DNA from: a virus
DNA length: 34,958 nt
Virus record (IMG/VR): IMGVR_UViG_3300009068_000097
Span: 1 to 34,958 of that record
Strand: one strand, 5' to 3'
How positions within the stretch are numbered: the first letter of the stretch is position 1; each line of letters begins with the position of its first letter. The notes under the pieces are model-generated. The model had not been told where the DNA came from. It did no database searches and saw only the letters and a list, made by a program, of their open reading frames with translations. Shown here piece by piece: positions 1 through 7,608 of this stretch. The position numbers and the translations under genes were made by a program.

Positions 1-522
1 ATCGTAAATCGAATCGATGCATGAAATAATCAAATCGAGAATTTTCGTTTCATCTGTATAATCAAATTCTCCAAACATGTTTAGCTTTGGATATTTCATC
101 ACCATACCCAATTGATCATTAATGGTGATTCTATTCGAATGATTTTCATCAACCTTAGGTTGAATCTTTAGAATATCCAAATCAAACTTAATGATGTTAC
201 TGCATTTATGTTTGTCTTCACCTTCTTCAATTTCATTGGCACACTTATAGTTCAGTGTTGAGACTTCTCCAATGGATCTTGCTCTCAAGTTAAGAAAAAG
301 ATATTCAATATCAAATAATGGAATGTCTTCAACATCTATTTCAGATAGTATGCAATTTGTAATAATCTGTTTTACAGTATTAAGAATCGCATTCTTTTCA
401 TTCGATTCTTGAGTCATCATTAACAGCTTCTGTTCTTTTACAAGGAATGGTCTGAATCGTACAGGTTCCTTTTGCGAAATCAACTTCAATTCATATATGG
501 GCACATCAACTTTAGGTAACAT
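1..522 (-). CDS. 26: Baseplate hub protein, gp26-like (3' end outside window)
   Basis: The reading frame starts at ATG 522 and stays open to base 1, giving 174 codons, so the C-terminus lies beyond the window. The N-terminus (MLPKVDVPIYELKL, then VRFRPFLVKEQKLLMM) is the signature of the T4 gp26-type baseplate hub family. T4 gp26 is about 208 aa, so roughly 30-40 residues are probably missing here. Two cysteines about 15 residues apart (near residues 93 and 108) follow an NLRARSIGE segment. A strong GGAGG lies just upstream of the ATG, which fixes the start. The gene follows the tube-initiator-like gene by 16 bp in a leftward operon. In T4 this protein belongs to the central hub around which the wedges assemble. 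The family assignment is from recognition and no search was run. Confidence 0.75.
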   Translation of the reverse strand, partial: MLPKVDVPIYELKLISQKEPVRFRPFLVKEQKLLMMTQESNEKNAILNTVKQIITNCILSEIDVEDIPLFDIEYLFLNLRARSIGEVSTLNYKCANEIEEGEDKHKCSNIIKFDLDILKIQPKVDENHSNRITINDQLGMVMKYPKLNMFGEFDYTDETKILDLIISCIDSIYD

Positions 523-538
523 TTTTCCTCCAAAATAA

Positions 539-1294
539 TTACGACGTTAAAATAGAATTTCGAAAATCACCGAGAAAACGATCAAATACAGTACCAAGCC
601 CAGATGCAACTGCTTGCCCAATATTGTAGCTTCCCTTGTAAATTGTTTCATATCTCTGATACGCAAAAGATACAGTGAGTTTATGAAATCCATCGTCACT
701 CCAAGATACTTGCATTGGAGCTATCGATGTGGGAAATGCATCTATTATTTTTACCGCATAAATTTGCTTAACGAACTCGTCAAATTGTACGATTGTAATA
801 TCAGTCAAATATTTGGTTTGATCTCCTTTTGGAAATCTCATGTTGTTTGTATCGCCAGGCATAATCGCTTCAATCCAACGATCAAATAACTTCCTTTCAT
901 AAAAATCATTTGTGCAAATGAACGTCAAATTCAAATCGTTGTATTGCTTTTGATATGGAAGTTTATATGTTGGTCCATAAATTTTAACATCTTGCGTCAT
1001 CAATGATATTCCAGGAAGTTCTGCACTTTCGCATTGTAACCCTAGATATCGAGTTATCTGAGCATCAGAATATGATTTATCACTAGACTGCTGATTGCTA
1101 AAAAGTCCATTGATAAAGTTTTCAGTTAAATCTTGAATCGTTCCTGATATATCAAGAATCTGCTGTAAAGCAGACATTGAGATGAAATTTCCAATATAAG
1201 CAGGTATTGGAAGAATAACTTGAAATCGATTTGTTTTTGCAGGACCATCGTGTTTCTGCAAATTTGAAAGAAAAAGTTGAGGAGAAAATGTCAT
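539..1294 (-). CDS. 54: Tail-tube-fold baseplate protein, gp54-like tube initiator
   Basis: This 251-aa protein has the layout of the tail-tube fold: a segment SAELPGISL, then a KLPYQKQYNDLNLTFICTNDFYERKLFDRWIEAI-type region (residues about 110-145), and a closing strand SWSDDGFHKLTVSFAYQRYE. T4 gp54 and gp19 share this pattern of a preferred-orientation strand, a displaced helix with a W and a final SFAY strand. At 251 aa it is longer than gp19 (163 aa) and shorter than gp54 (320 aa). The hub context and the separate gp48-like cap favour the baseplate-tube initiator over the major tube protein. Its ATG overlaps the preceding stop (ATGA), and a GAGGG lies about 10 nt upstream. The alternative reading is a divergent gp19-family tube protein. 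Confidence 0.6.
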   Translation of the reverse strand: MTFSPQLFLSNLQKHDGPAKTNRFQVILPIPAYIGNFISMSALQQILDISGTIQDLTENFINGLFSNQQSSDKSYSDAQITRYLGLQCESAELPGISLMTQDVKIYGPTYKLPYQKQYNDLNLTFICTNDFYERKLFDRWIEAIMPGDTNNMRFPKGDQTKYLTDITIVQFDEFVKQIYAVKIIDAFPTSIAPMQVSWSDDGFHKLTVSFAYQRYETIYKGSYNIGQAVASGLGTVFDRFLGDFRNSILTS

Positions 1295-1869
1295 TGATAT
1301 TGTTCCCTCGATTTATTAAATACTTTTGTTTTGGGCAATTTCTTAAATGCTTCAAATGGCAGCATAGCTGCAAGATACCATTCATCTGCACTTATCAAAA
1401 CGAATCTTGATGCAATATGCGAAGTCAAATATCGTTTTATACAAGGTCTCATAAAACGCGATTTTGCAATTGATGTGATGATGTTATAGTTTACCTTCAT
1501 TCGTGTAGTATCATCCATCTTCGTATTTGAAGCTGTTTTATGCAATACGTCTAAGATTTGCATTCTTATTTTAGGAGCGACGTAGTGAAGATTCAGCCCC
1601 AAAAATCCATCATTGTATCTTTCCAACGGAATCACCAAAGGAAATGTATCGTAATATGGAAGTTTTTCTTTTGTTTTTGGATCATAAAAGAAAAAATACA
1701 TTTTTCCAATATATGCAATTTTACGCAATCTATCATGATCCGTTAACAAAGTTCTTTGCTTAATATTGAGTTCTTTTATCTTTTTTCTGAGCCAAGTTCC
1801 CGCTTCTCTTGAAGAGAGATCTGTTCCTTTTTTGACAAGCTCTGATTGTATTTTTTGTATGATGCTCAT
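1291..1869 (-). CDS. Conserved T4-superfamily structural protein, possibly gp2 DNA end protector
   Basis: With the ATG at 1869 the protein is 192 aa, beginning MSIIQKIQSELVKKG. An upstream in-frame ATG at 1905 lies inside the gp4-like gene with no ribosome site, so 1869 is preferred. The central part (IGKMYFFFYDPKTKEKLPYY, DTFPLVIPLE, GFLGLNLHYV) is a conserved block I associate with proteins annotated as DNA end protector gp2 in distant T4-like phages. In T4, gene 2 lies next to gene 4, as this gene does here, but upstream of it rather than downstream. gp2 binds the packaged DNA end and protects it from host RecBCD. The name is tentative. The C-terminus ends KTKVFNKSREQYQ and overlaps the next ATG. 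A late-promoter-like CATAAATA sits 5 nt before the ATG and no Shine-Dalgarno is visible. Confidence 0.5.
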   Translation of the reverse strand: MSIIQKIQSELVKKGTDLSSREAGTWLRKKIKELNIKQRTLLTDHDRLRKIAYIGKMYFFFYDPKTKEKLPYYDTFPLVIPLERYNDGFLGLNLHYVAPKIRMQILDVLHKTASNTKMDDTTRMKVNYNIITSIAKSRFMRPCIKRYLTSHIASRFVLISADEWYLAAMLPFEAFKKLPKTKVFNKSREQYQ

Positions 1870-1873
1870 TATT

Positions 1874-2320
1874 CTATTTATGAGACTTTTTAATACCAAG
1901 CTCATATTCAGTCAGAATGATAAATTTCCAACCATTTTTTTGACAGAAAATGTCGGCTGCTCTCCACTTTGCTTGATTTACTGTATATGTGATAGATTCT
2001 CTTAAAAATCTTGCAGTCTTTCTTTTTTGAGTTGGTTTTTGAGTTTGAACGGAAGGTTTAACTTCTATCAAATAAGTCTCAATCAAATCATCTTTCTTTT
2101 TGACTTGAATTAGAAAATCTGGAAAATATCGATGCTGTTTATTATCCACAGGCGAATGATATGGAATGAACAATTCTTCTGATGACCAATTCAGAACATT
2201 TTTGTTCATGTCAAAATATTTCATCGCTTTCAATTCCCAAGACGATCTATAAATAATGTTGGTAGGATCTCCAACATATTTTTGGGGATTAGTCGGCTTA
2301 AATTTTCCTTTATAACTCAT
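1874..2320 (-). CDS. 4: Head completion protein gp4 (PD-(D/E)XK nuclease-like fold)
   Basis: This 148-aa protein matches T4 gp4 (150 aa) in length and layout: an N-terminus MSYKGKF, GDPTNIIYRSSWELK around residues 18-31, RYFPDF at 64-69, LIEVKPS at 84-90, and an AKWRAADIFCQKNGWKFIILTE-type C-terminal segment. E29, D68 and the E86-x-K88 pair are placed as in PD-(D/E)XK nuclease folds. gp4 acts in the last step of T4 head maturation, preparing DNA-filled heads for tail joining. It is the first gene of the leftward operon and is divergent from the gp48-like gene across a 37-bp spacer. No Shine-Dalgarno is visible upstream of its ATG. The nuclease activity is inferred from the motif only. Confidence 0.9.
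   Translation of the reverse strand: MSYKGKFKPTNPQKYVGDPTNIIYRSSWELKAMKYFDMNKNVLNWSSEELFIPYHSPVDNKQHRYFPDFLIQVKKKDDLIETYLIEVKPSVQTQKPTQKRKTARFLRESITYTVNQAKWRAADIFCQKNGWKFIILTEYELGIKKSHK
1875..1882 (-). promoter_or_regulatory. Late promoter-like CATAAATA before the gp2-like gene
   Basis: On the minus strand the sequence reads CATAAATA, then GAATA, then ATG. It differs from the T4 late consensus TATAAATA at the first base. It overlaps the stop codon of the gp4-like gene. With T4 spacing (+1 about 6 nt after the element) transcription would begin at or beside the ATG at 1869. Confidence 0.5.
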
Positions 2321-2327
2321 ATAAATA
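2320..2327 (+). promoter_or_regulatory. Perfect T4-type late promoter TATAAATA for the rightward baseplate operon
   Basis: TATAAATA on the plus strand is identical to the T4 late promoter -10 consensus recognised by the gp55-type late sigma factor. It lies in the divergent spacer between gp4 and gp48 and its first base is the last base of the gp4 start codon. The predicted start site near 2333 leaves a leader of about 25 nt before the gp48 ATG at 2358. I see no equally good element for the leftward gp4 gene. Confidence 0.7.
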
Positions 2328-2357
2328 CTATATATTCATCTATTTTGGATCTCAAAA

Positions 2358-3647
2358 ATGTCAATTTTCACGCTCAATGAAGTTCAATTTCTCACTGAAA
2401 ATCATCGTGATGTGGTAGCAGATAATAGTGTTATAAACAAATATGGTAATGCAGGAACGGGTTCGTCGTATAGATATCCAATAGATTTGGGAACCTTGCC
2501 ATATAATCACTATATTAATTTTCAAGTCTATGTTCGCGAAAAAATCAATAGCGAATTTGGTGTAAAAACTGATGATGGAGATCCTGTCGCTTACATGATA
2601 CGAAATGCATTGATTTCATCTAGAGGACAATCATTAACAGAAGGATTAAAAAGTATTGGTGAAGGACTTGATGCAATAAAATCTTCGGTGGGAGGGGCGA
2701 TATCAGATAAAATATCTTCCAATGCAATACTAGATGAAAGTTTAAATTCTATAAATTCTTTTTTTGGCGCCGGTGTATCAGCGCGAAGTTCTGGAACATC
2801 AGAAAATGCAGAAATAACATCGTTATCTTCATATTTTAAACCAGAAGTAACAAATAGAAATTATTTTATTGAACAAGCGGCTAAAGCAATAAAACAAGAA
2901 GCTCAAAGCGCATTCAATACTCTAAAAAGAGCAAAAGAATCAATCTCTCTTTATATGCCAGATCAATTGAATTTCGATTATTCTCACCAATATGAAGATG
3001 CGGGGCTCAGTTCAAACAAGTTTATAAAAACTGCACAAATCGCTTCAGCAGGGTTTGGGGCTGGTTCTTTTGGAAAAGCAGCTAAAAACCTCACTCCATT
3101 TTTATATGAAGCTCTTGATAATAAAGTGGGAGCAGGTGGGGTTATATTAGGCGGAGCTTTTGGTTATGCAGTAAATCCTCAATATGAGGTGTTATATAGT
3201 TCAACGGCATTAAGGCAATTTCAGTTCGATTTTCTATTCACGCCAAGAAGTGAAAAGGAAGCTGAACAAGTATATAACATAATTGAATCATTCAAGTTTC
3301 ATTCATCTCCAGAAATTTTATCCGGCACATCTGGAAGATTTTTACTTGCTCCTTCAGCTTTTGATATTGGATTTTATTACAATGGAACAAGAAATCCAAA
3401 TATACCATTAATATCAACATGTGTTTGTGAAAATGTTTCTGTCGATTATGCGCCTCAAGGATTCTCTGCATACGAAACAACTGATAATAAACCCGGAGTT
3501 GGAAAAACTGGAACTCCCGTCGCGACAAGATTGTCTTTGAGATTTAAAGAAATTACATTGGTCACAAAAGAATTGATAAGAGGTCAAACTCTTAGTGAAG
3601 CAGGCATTTCAAATGACAGAAAGTCTAGTTCAAGAGGTTCTTTCTAA
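2358..3647 (+). CDS. 48: Baseplate tail-tube cap protein gp48
   Basis: The 429-aa product is longer than T4 gp48 (364 aa). Its N-terminus contains RYPIDLGTLPYNHYINFQVY, typical of the family. The C-terminal half carries NPQYEVLYSSTALRQFQFDF (about residues 274-293), FTPRSEKEAEQVYNII and FHSSPEI, the hallmark block of T4-like tube cap proteins. A low-complexity Ser/Ala/Gly-rich segment (about 100-165) separates the two parts. gp48 binds the top of the hub and, with gp54, starts tube and sheath polymerisation. It is the first gene of the rightward operon, with only a weak TTGGA upstream. It ends RGSF and its stop overlaps the gp53 ATG (TAATG). Confidence 0.88.
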   Translation: MSIFTLNEVQFLTENHRDVVADNSVINKYGNAGTGSSYRYPIDLGTLPYNHYINFQVYVREKINSEFGVKTDDGDPVAYMIRNALISSRGQSLTEGLKSIGEGLDAIKSSVGGAISDKISSNAILDESLNSINSFFGAGVSARSSGTSENAEITSLSSYFKPEVTNRNYFIEQAAKAIKQEAQSAFNTLKRAKESISLYMPDQLNFDYSHQYEDAGLSSNKFIKTAQIASAGFGAGSFGKAAKNLTPFLYEALDNKVGAGGVILGGAFGYAVNPQYEVLYSSTALRQFQFDFLFTPRSEKEAEQVYNIIESFKFHSSPEILSGTSGRFLLAPSAFDIGFYYNGTRNPNIPLISTCVCENVSVDYAPQGFSAYETTDNKPGVGKTGTPVATRLSLRFKEITLVTKELIRGQTLSEAGISNDRKSSSRGSF

Positions 3648-4279
3648 TGGCAAACTTCTTCAATTACTTTCCAAAAACTGCATATATTTCCAACGAAAAA
3701 TCTTCGCTGACATTAGTCACTAATATTTTGACTCGCGTCAAATTTCTCGATGCCATCAAGAATAATGTTTCTGCGTATTATCTTTATAGCGTAAAAGATG
3801 GAGAAACACCAGAAAATTTAGCATTCAGATTTTACGGCTCAATGGAAAGACATTGGATAATTCTTCTTTTGAATGATATTCGAGATCCGCAATTTGATTG
3901 GTGCATGAATTATGAAACATTTAACAAATATATCAGTGAAAAATATGGGTTGACTTATGCTCAATCTACAGTTAAAAAATATTTGATTGATGAGACAAGA
4001 TCTATCTCCTCTTTACGTTCTAGTGTAACAGAAACCCGAGAAACTGATTATGATACATGGAATTCTTTTGCTACATCTTCAACTATATTAACACTCACCA
4101 ATTCATTAAACTATACGATGACAAAAACAACTTCAAAAAGAACGCAGACGATATATGATTATGAATTAGAGTTAAACGAAGCGAAACGCTCAATAAAAGT
4201 TCTGAAAAAAGAGTATGTCGATTTGGTAGAAAAAGAACTTAAGAATATTGGAAACATAACTCCAGTTTCGGCTGTCTAA
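3647..4279 (+). CDS. 53: Baseplate wedge protein gp53 (LysM-like core)
   Basis: This 210-aa protein matches T4 gp53 (196 aa). The core YYLYSVKDGETPENLAFRFYG, followed by MERHWIILLLNDIRDPQFDW, is the family signature: a LysM-like segment and then the W-x-I-L-L-x-N motif. The N-terminus (FFNYFPKTAYI) is also typical. The C-terminal part (about 155-200) is charged and probably helical. In T4, gp53 joins neighbouring wedges and locks six of them around the hub. The start overlaps the gp48 stop, which suggests translational coupling. The next gene begins 2 bp after its stop. Confidence 0.88.
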   Translation: MANFFNYFPKTAYISNEKSSLTLVTNILTRVKFLDAIKNNVSAYYLYSVKDGETPENLAFRFYGSMERHWIILLLNDIRDPQFDWCMNYETFNKYISEKYGLTYAQSTVKKYLIDETRSISSLRSSVTETRETDYDTWNSFATSSTILTLTNSLNYTMTKTTSKRTQTIYDYELELNEAKRSIKVLKKEYVDLVEKELKNIGNITPVSAV

Positions 4280-4280
4280 A

Positions 4281-5564
4281 ATGGCATCAGTAAATTTTGA
4301 ACTAAATGCGATATCGATAAATGAGTTGTCGATAATTGTTCCCACCGATAAAGGGAATGAAAAATTGCCCATTCGAGGAATAATGGAGCAAATTGATATC
4401 TATGAAAACATTGTTTCTCCAGTAATCATGGGGTCTATAGTCGTTATCGATACGATTGGAATATCAAAAGCATTAAGCACAGGTTCATGCTACCTTTACA
4501 TGAATCTTTCCAAAGACGATAAGAATAAAAATCTCCTGAAATATGAAAAGACGTTTAGAATATACAAGCAGGAAAAACGTCAGTCTAAAGCAGCCAGATC
4601 TGAGGCATATATATTTTACTTTTGCTCCGACGAATTAATATCATCCGAACAAACAAGAGTGAGCAAATCATATGACGATACATATTCGAGTGTTGCTGAA
4701 AATATTTTGAAGAAATACCTTAAGGTAAATAATGATAAAATCTCAGTTTCAAAATCAAAAGGAATCAAACATATAGTCGTGCCTTCACTAAAGCCACTTG
4801 ATGCATTAGTATGGTGCGCTCATCGAGCAGTCAATGATAAAAACATTCCAGATTTTCTGTTTTTTGAAAATAAGTTTGGATTCAATTTTGCTAGTCTGAG
4901 TTCTCTTTTCAAAACAACGCCTGTTGATTTGCATTTCTCGGTCAAAAATATTGCAGAAGGCAGCAATGATCCTCAAAATTTATTTGGCGTTAAAACTAGC
5001 GAAGTAGTTTCTCAATTCAATCTACTTGAGTCCGTCAAAAAAGGAACTTATGCAAGCTCAATTTATGGATTTGATTTGATCACACGCTCATTCTTCAAAA
5101 AGAATGTGAACAATTCATATTATGATAAAACGGAAATGCTAAACAAGAATAAATCAGTTCCAGTTTCTCAAAATGGAATTGACACTTCTAAAGCTAATGA
5201 TTCTAAAAGAACTCTATTGGTCACAGATTCTCTATATAATCAAAGCAACTATGCAAAAGAGAATGCTCCAAATTCAAATCTACATAGCCCAGAATATTCA
5301 TTAGCACATAAGACAGCAGTGCTTTCGTTTCTTTCAAACAAAAAAATGAAAGTTCTTTTACCAGGAAACTTCAATTTGACAGTTGGAATGATCGCAAATC
5401 TCAAGTATCCCAAAAAAGGAAACTTAGAAAAGGGTAAAGAATTAGACTATTCATTTTCGGGTAAGCATATGATTTTTGCAGTTAGACATTTAATTACACC
5501 ACAAGTACATGAAACGATTTTAGAAGTGACTGCAAATTCTGATGCGGGTGAGAGTGACGTATGA
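4281..5564 (+). CDS. 27: Baseplate hub protein, gp27-like
   Basis: This is a 427-aa protein (T4 gp27 is 391 aa). The first 80 residues resemble the hub-ring domain of gp27/gpD/VgrG proteins: a beta-rich stretch with GIMEQIDIYENIVSPVIMGS and then VVIDTIGISKAL. A middle region has SVAENILKKYLKV, VPSLKPLDALVWCAHRAV and FLFFENKFGFNF, the pattern seen in gp27-type hubs. The C-terminus ends in a strand-rich domain with LPGNFNLTVGMIANL and GKHMIFAVRHLI. The next gene encodes the spike, as expected because gp27 and gp5 form a complex. The stop overlaps that gene's ATG (ATGA). The call rests on these motifs plus position. Confidence 0.7.
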   Translation: MASVNFELNAISINELSIIVPTDKGNEKLPIRGIMEQIDIYENIVSPVIMGSIVVIDTIGISKALSTGSCYLYMNLSKDDKNKNLLKYEKTFRIYKQEKRQSKAARSEAYIFYFCSDELISSEQTRVSKSYDDTYSSVAENILKKYLKVNNDKISVSKSKGIKHIVVPSLKPLDALVWCAHRAVNDKNIPDFLFFENKFGFNFASLSSLFKTTPVDLHFSVKNIAEGSNDPQNLFGVKTSEVVSQFNLLESVKKGTYASSIYGFDLITRSFFKKNVNNSYYDKTEMLNKNKSVPVSQNGIDTSKANDSKRTLLVTDSLYNQSNYAKENAPNSNLHSPEYSLAHKTAVLSFLSNKKMKVLLPGNFNLTVGMIANLKYPKKGNLEKGKELDYSFSGKHMIFAVRHLITPQVHETILEVTANSDAGESDV

Positions 5565-6556
5565 CGGAAAGTTTTCAATTTTTATGGTGGATTGGAGTCG
5601 TTGAAGATCGAAAAGATCCTTTGAAACTTGGTCGATGCCGAGTAAGAATATTTGGGCATCACTCTGAAAAGAAGACTGAAGTTCCTACGAATAAACTTCC
5701 TTGGGCACATCCTGTTTTACCGCTCAATAATTCAAACCCATATGCACCAAAAGAAGGTGAAACTGTCGTTGGATTTTATATGGATGGAGAAGATCGTCAA
5801 TTTCCAGTGATGATGGGAATTACTCCTGGCATACCTATTAAAAGAGAAAACGACACTTTTGGGTTTACAGATCCGAGATCATCGAGCGAACTAGCATCAG
5901 CCCCATCAAAGCCTGATATTTTTGGTGAATCTAAAGAAAGATATCCAAGAACGCTTGATGAGCCTACTACGCCTAGAGCAGCAAGAAATGAAAATACCAA
6001 CAAATCTCAGTATCAAGATAAATTGAATAAGTTGATAGAATCTAAATCAGACTACGATTTAGTTGAAGTTCCTAAAACTGTGTATCCATATAACAATGTG
6101 TATGAATCTGAATCTGGGCATTTGATGGAATTTGATGATACTCCAGGAGCAGAAAGAGTTCATCTGTATCATCGTTCAGGAACGTATCAAGAATTTTTCT
6201 CTAATGGAGATGCCGCACAAAAAGTTGAAAATGATAAGAGAGAAGTTGTCCGAAATAACTATAAACTCTATGTTGGAAAAGATGGTGATATTCTTGTTGT
6301 GGGAGATGCGAAAATTCGAGTTGGAGGAAATTGTCAATTAAGTGTTGGAAAGAAATTGACAATTTCTGCACAATCTATCGATATAAGCTCAGAAAGCACA
6401 ATTGGAGTCCAAGCTCCTGGTGGAATAATTGTCACTGAAGGCAATATGACGATAGCTGGCGCATTTGTTTCTGAAGTTGGAGTTATAGGCACCATTAGTT
6501 CTCCAAGCGGAGAAAGTTTAGAGGCAATGTCAGGAATGATTACATCAATTGGATAA
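5561..6556 (+). CDS. 5: Central spike protein, gp5-like, without lysozyme domain
   Basis: The 331-aa product has two of the three gp5 parts. Residues 1 to about 95 are an OB-fold typical of gp5/gpV/VgrG (WWIGVVEDRKDP, LGRCRVRIFGHH, PVLPLNNSNPYAPKEGETVVGFYMDG, FPVMMGITPG). A Pro/Ser/Lys-rich linker follows (about 100-165). Then YPYNNVYESESGH and FDDTPGAERVHLYHRSGTY lead into a triple-beta-helix-like tail with short repeats (GDILVVGDAKIRVGGN, LTISAQSIDISS). T4 gp5 is 575 aa with a lysozyme domain between OB-fold and helix. Nothing resembling it fits in this protein. The spike should pierce the outer membrane but not digest peptidoglycan. It lies directly after the gp27-like partner. Confidence 0.85.
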   Translation: MTESFQFLWWIGVVEDRKDPLKLGRCRVRIFGHHSEKKTEVPTNKLPWAHPVLPLNNSNPYAPKEGETVVGFYMDGEDRQFPVMMGITPGIPIKRENDTFGFTDPRSSSELASAPSKPDIFGESKERYPRTLDEPTTPRAARNENTNKSQYQDKLNKLIESKSDYDLVEVPKTVYPYNNVYESESGHLMEFDDTPGAERVHLYHRSGTYQEFFSNGDAAQKVENDKREVVRNNYKLYVGKDGDILVVGDAKIRVGGNCQLSVGKKLTISAQSIDISSESTIGVQAPGGIIVTEGNMTIAGAFVSEVGVIGTISSPSGESLEAMSGMITSIG

Positions 6557-6574
6557 AACGATAGGGAGATTATC

Positions 6575-7177
6575 ATGTCGATATTACAAGGTATAGGTGA
6601 CGTAAATACTGATCACTTAGATAAGCTGATAGGTCAGATTTCGCACTTAGAAAATGCATCTTGCGCTCAAATTAATTTGGTCGTCAATACTGCATTAGGC
6701 TCAGTCAAAGGATTGATATCTGGAATGATTAAAGAAATTGCATCATTAACTCCTCTAACAAGTCTAATGAATTTACCTTTTCCTGATCCAGTATCGATAG
6801 TCAAATGGTTAGCAGATTTAGTCACAGGTTTAATTGGTACTCAATTACAAGCATTAATTAAATATGCTAAAAAATTGATTACTCTTTCAATAAAATTGGG
6901 AGAATTAGCGGCCGCTATTGAAGGAATATTGCCGGCTATTGCTGCATGTGCTGTAAATTCATTGGATCCAAGTACCATATTAAACGATTTAAGAGCTGAA
7001 GTTGATAGTTCAATCGCAGCATCTTTTGAAGGAATAAATAAATTGACAACAAGTCTGTCAACAGTTTCTACTGTATTTACCACTTCATTTGATACCTCTA
7101 GCCCAGAGGCTTTTCTGGCTACAGTTGACGAAAAATATGAAACCATTTCCACACAATTGAAATCATATTCTGGCTAA
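6575..7177 (+). CDS. Unknown 200-aa helical protein between spike and gp25
   Basis: I do not recognise a family. A good Shine-Dalgarno (AGGGAG) precedes the ATG. The protein is rich in Leu, Ile, Ala, Ser and Thr. Several apolar segments (LGSVKGLISGMIKEIASL, SIVKWLADLVTGLIG, LGELAAAIEGILPAIAACAV, about residues 45-130) are probably amphipathic or weakly hydrophobic helices, and the C-terminal part is Ser/Thr-rich. No signal peptide or clear long transmembrane span is evident. Position between the spike and the first wedge gene suggests a hub or tape-measure-associated component, or a product acting at the host membrane during injection, but that is inference only. Confidence 0.75.
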   Translation: MSILQGIGDVNTDHLDKLIGQISHLENASCAQINLVVNTALGSVKGLISGMIKEIASLTPLTSLMNLPFPDPVSIVKWLADLVTGLIGTQLQALIKYAKKLITLSIKLGELAAAIEGILPAIAACAVNSLDPSTILNDLRAEVDSSIAASFEGINKLTTSLSTVSTVFTTSFDTSSPEAFLATVDEKYETISTQLKSYSG

Positions 7178-7184
7178 AATAGCG

Positions 7185-7192
7185 CATAAATA
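7185..7192 (+). promoter_or_regulatory. Late promoter-like CATAAATA before gp25
   Basis: CATAAATA is followed by CTTCA and the gp25 ATG at 7198. The region has no Shine-Dalgarno. T4 late-promoter spacing would place +1 at the A of the ATG. Confidence 0.5.
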
Positions 7193-7197
7193 CTTCA

Positions 7198-7608
7198 ATG
7201 GCAACAGAAACGACATATAGTAACGTCACCAGGTCATATAAAGATCTGGATTTAAACTTTGCTATTCATCCCATAAAAAAGGATATCAATAAAGTCATTG
7301 GCGAAAATGCTGTAATAGCTTCTTTAAGAAATTTACTTCTAACGGCACAATTCGAAAGACCTTTTCAGCCTTATCTTGGTGGAAATATTAAGGCTCTATT
7401 ATTCGAACCATTAGATGTTATTACAGCAAAAAATTTAGAAGTTCAAATAAAAACTACGGTTGATAATTTTGAGCCAAGAGTAATAGTTCAAAGTGTGCTT
7501 GTAAAGCCCGATTTCGACAATAATGGGTTTATTGTTAATTTGACGTTTAGATTAGTTAACCAGCTCAATCCAATACAAATAACCTTCTTCCTTGAAAGAG
7601 TTCGATAA
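7198..7608 (+). CDS. 25: Baseplate wedge protein gp25
   Basis: At 136 aa this closely matches T4 gp25 (132 aa). The signature is clear: LDLNFAIHPIKKDI (about 17-30), LLLTAQFERPFQPYLGG (46-62), LFEPLD (68-73), and the EPR motif at residues 92-94 inside DNFEPRVIV, ending in a LVNQLNPIQITFFLERVR-type strand. gp25 is the most conserved wedge protein of contractile injection systems and links sheath to baseplate through its sheath-like handshake fold. It starts the wedge series 25, 6, 7, 8. The stop lies directly before the gp6 ATG (TAAATG). No Shine-Dalgarno is visible upstream. Confidence 0.95.
   Translation: MATETTYSNVTRSYKDLDLNFAIHPIKKDINKVIGENAVIASLRNLLLTAQFERPFQPYLGGNIKALLFEPLDVITAKNLEVQIKTTVDNFEPRVIVQSVLVKPDFDNNGFIVNLTFRLVNQLNPIQITFFLERVR

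Noticed and set aside
1291-1905. Longer form of the gp2-like gene starting at 1905
   Set aside because: The extra 12 residues lie inside the gp4 coding end without a ribosome site, and the late-promoter element would fall inside the gene.
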